A stretch of DNA of 14,732 nucleotides. Origin: Acidobacteriaceae bacterium (lineage in GTDB: Bacteria; Acidobacteriota; Terriglobia; Bryobacterales; Bryobacteraceae). The translations under genes were made by a program, and so were the position numbers. The stretch covers positions 1 through 14,732 of the forward strand of contig JAFAQG010000467.1 in assembly GCA_019246575.1 (NCBI GenBank), given 5' to 3'. The notes beneath the pieces are model-generated. The model searched no databases and had not been told where the DNA came from. It saw only the letters and a program-made list of their open reading frames with translations. Of the stretch, positions 13,845-14,732 are shown piece after piece. Every line of letters starts with the position of its first letter. Position 1 is the stretch's first letter.

Positions 13845-13964
13845 CATCGACTTAGGGCAGGTTTTGAGGAGCAGTGAACGGATTGCGAATGCGGACCCCT
13901 CGCACGAGCTGCCCATCGTTCATGCGAAATAGGACATGCTCTTCGTGAATTTACGAGATCAGGT

Positions 13965-14732
13965 GTGAATGAATCGCAGCGATCGAGGCTTGTGTCCGCA
14001 GCCCGCGGGCTGACATTTGCATCGTCGGCTGCGATTGTCGTGGGCATCGCGCCATCGCAGATCTTCCTGGGATTGGCGCTTGCAGCGTTGCTGGCCTCGC
14101 GCGAGAAACTGTCGTTACCTCCTATTAAACTCCCGCTTGCATTGTTCTTACTCGGGACGCTGATTGCGGTGTGTCTTTCCGGCGATCCCAGGGCAGGGTT
14201 TCCGCAGGTCAAGAAAATCTATGTGTTTTCCCAATTAGTGGTCGCTTACACGCTGTTACGTACGACTAAAGTGGCGCGCTGGCTGGTATTGACGTGGGCG
14301 GCATTTGGCGCCGCGAGCGCATTACTAGGCGTTGTCCAGTTCGCTATCAAGCTGCATCGCATCCACGCACTCCACCGCGATTTTTACTCGGCTTACATGG
14401 CTGCGCGGATTACCGGATTTATGAGCCATTGGTACACGTTTTCGGTCGAGGAGATGCTGGTGCTGCTGATGCTCGGGGCGTTTCTGTTCTTTTCTCCCGT
14501 AGCGCGGCGGCATATCTGGATCTGGACTGCCGTAGCGATGACGATGGCATTAGGTGTGGTCCTCGCGGAGACGCGCGCCGTCTGGATTGCTACGGTGATC
14601 GGGGCGATTTACTTAGTGTGGCGCTGGCGTCCATGGCTGACAGCGGCGATACCGGTGCTGGTTATTGCCGGATTGCTGCTTGCGCCGCGCACGTTGCGCG
14701 AACGTGCGATCTCAATTGTGAAGCCCGGCCGC
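13965..14732 (+). CDS. O-antigen ligase-like membrane protein (5' part)
   Basis: An open frame of 256 codons that runs off the window end without a stop. It encodes a polytopic membrane protein of the O-antigen ligase / Wzy-like family, with hydrophobic segments near 17-44, 56-72, 87-100, 106-128, 163-177, 185-201, 206-219 and 225-241. Family-like signatures are 'RITGFMSHWYTFSVEEML' (148-165) and the Wzy_C-type 'AETRAVWIATVIGAIYL' (201-217). Such enzymes join or polymerise surface polysaccharide at the periplasmic face. The start at GTG 13965 is the first usable one; the frame stays open upstream to about 13878 but has no ATG or GTG there. An overlapping ATG at 13969 meets a stop after 14 codons. 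It probably begins a polysaccharide operon separate from Tad. Confidence 0.82.
   Translation, partial: MNESQRSRLVSAARGLTFASSAAIVVGIAPSQIFLGLALAALLASREKLSLPPIKLPLALFLLGTLIAVCLSGDPRAGFPQVKKIYVFSQLVVAYTLLRTTKVARWLVLTWAAFGAASALLGVVQFAIKLHRIHALHRDFYSAYMAARITGFMSHWYTFSVEEMLVLLMLGAFLFFSPVARRHIWIWTAVAMTMALGVVLAETRAVWIATVIGAIYLVWRWRPWLTAAIPVLVIAGLLLAPRTLRERAISIVKPGR

Noticed and set aside
13852..13923. Minus-strand 23-codon frame in the gap after the ribbon-helix-helix gene (MNDGQLVRGVRIRNP...).
   Set aside because: It looks mildly protein-like but is too short, lacks a ribosome site and has no recognisable family; the rest of the 120-base gap shows nothing clear.
13586..14212. Minus-strand 208-codon frame.
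   Set aside because: It covers the ribbon-helix-helix gene and the start of the ligase-like gene antisense; low-complexity Ser/Arg/Ala composition.
1..14732. Search for CRISPR arrays, tRNA or rRNA genes, insertion sequences and attachment sites.
   Set aside because: No spaced direct repeats, cloverleaf-like sequence, transposase or terminal inverted repeats were seen by eye.

Overview
The window looks like chromosomal DNA of a GC-rich, diderm, probably soil-living bacterium. A secretin and an O-antigen-ligase-like protein point to an outer membrane. The gene style suggests Acidobacteriota, possibly the Solibacter/Bryobacter side. That assignment is inference from remembered family resemblance, not a search result. 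Starts are often GTG and genes are packed with 4-base overlaps.

Layout. (1) 68-609, plus strand: a two-gene toxin-antitoxin-like pair (DUF433 antitoxin, DUF5615 PIN-like toxin). (2) 640-1850: a FliA/WhiG-type alternative sigma factor (minus) divergent from a PilZ-domain, probably c-di-GMP-binding, protein (plus). (3) 1916-10597, minus strand: a nearly complete Tad (tight adherence / Flp pilus) cluster. In transcription order it holds prepilin peptidase cpaA, an unrecognised 110-residue ORF, the pilin flp, cpaB, secretin cpaC, cpaE, ATPase cpaF, tadB and tadC. It ends with an isoprenylcysteine-carboxyl-methyltransferase-like membrane enzyme only 6 bases after tadC. (4) 10815-13503, plus strand, divergent from (3): a von Willebrand factor A TadG-like protein and two TadE-like pseudopilins, coupled by GTGA overlaps. 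(5) 13575-14732, plus strand: an orphan ribbon-helix-helix protein and the 5' part of an O-antigen-ligase-like membrane protein that runs off the window.

How it works together. CpaA cleaves Flp and probably the two TadE-like pseudopilins at a Gly before a +5 Glu. CpaF powers assembly on the TadB/TadC platform, CpaE localises the machine, and CpaC with CpaB form the outer-membrane channel. The TadG/TadE-like proteins would be minor or tip components. No tadD- or rcpB/cpaD-like gene is visible. The sigma factor and PilZ gene lie at the 3' end of the cluster and could be its regulators.

Most interesting points. The methyltransferase-like gene is built into the pilus operon, although TadV/CpaA peptidases lack the methylase activity of PilD. 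A perfect FliA-type -10 octamer (GCCGATAA) lies upstream of the tadG-side operon, in a window that also encodes a FliA/WhiG-type sigma factor. A terminator-like hairpin and nested inverted repeats lie between flp and cpaB. A heptamer tandem repeat sits in the divergent promoter region.
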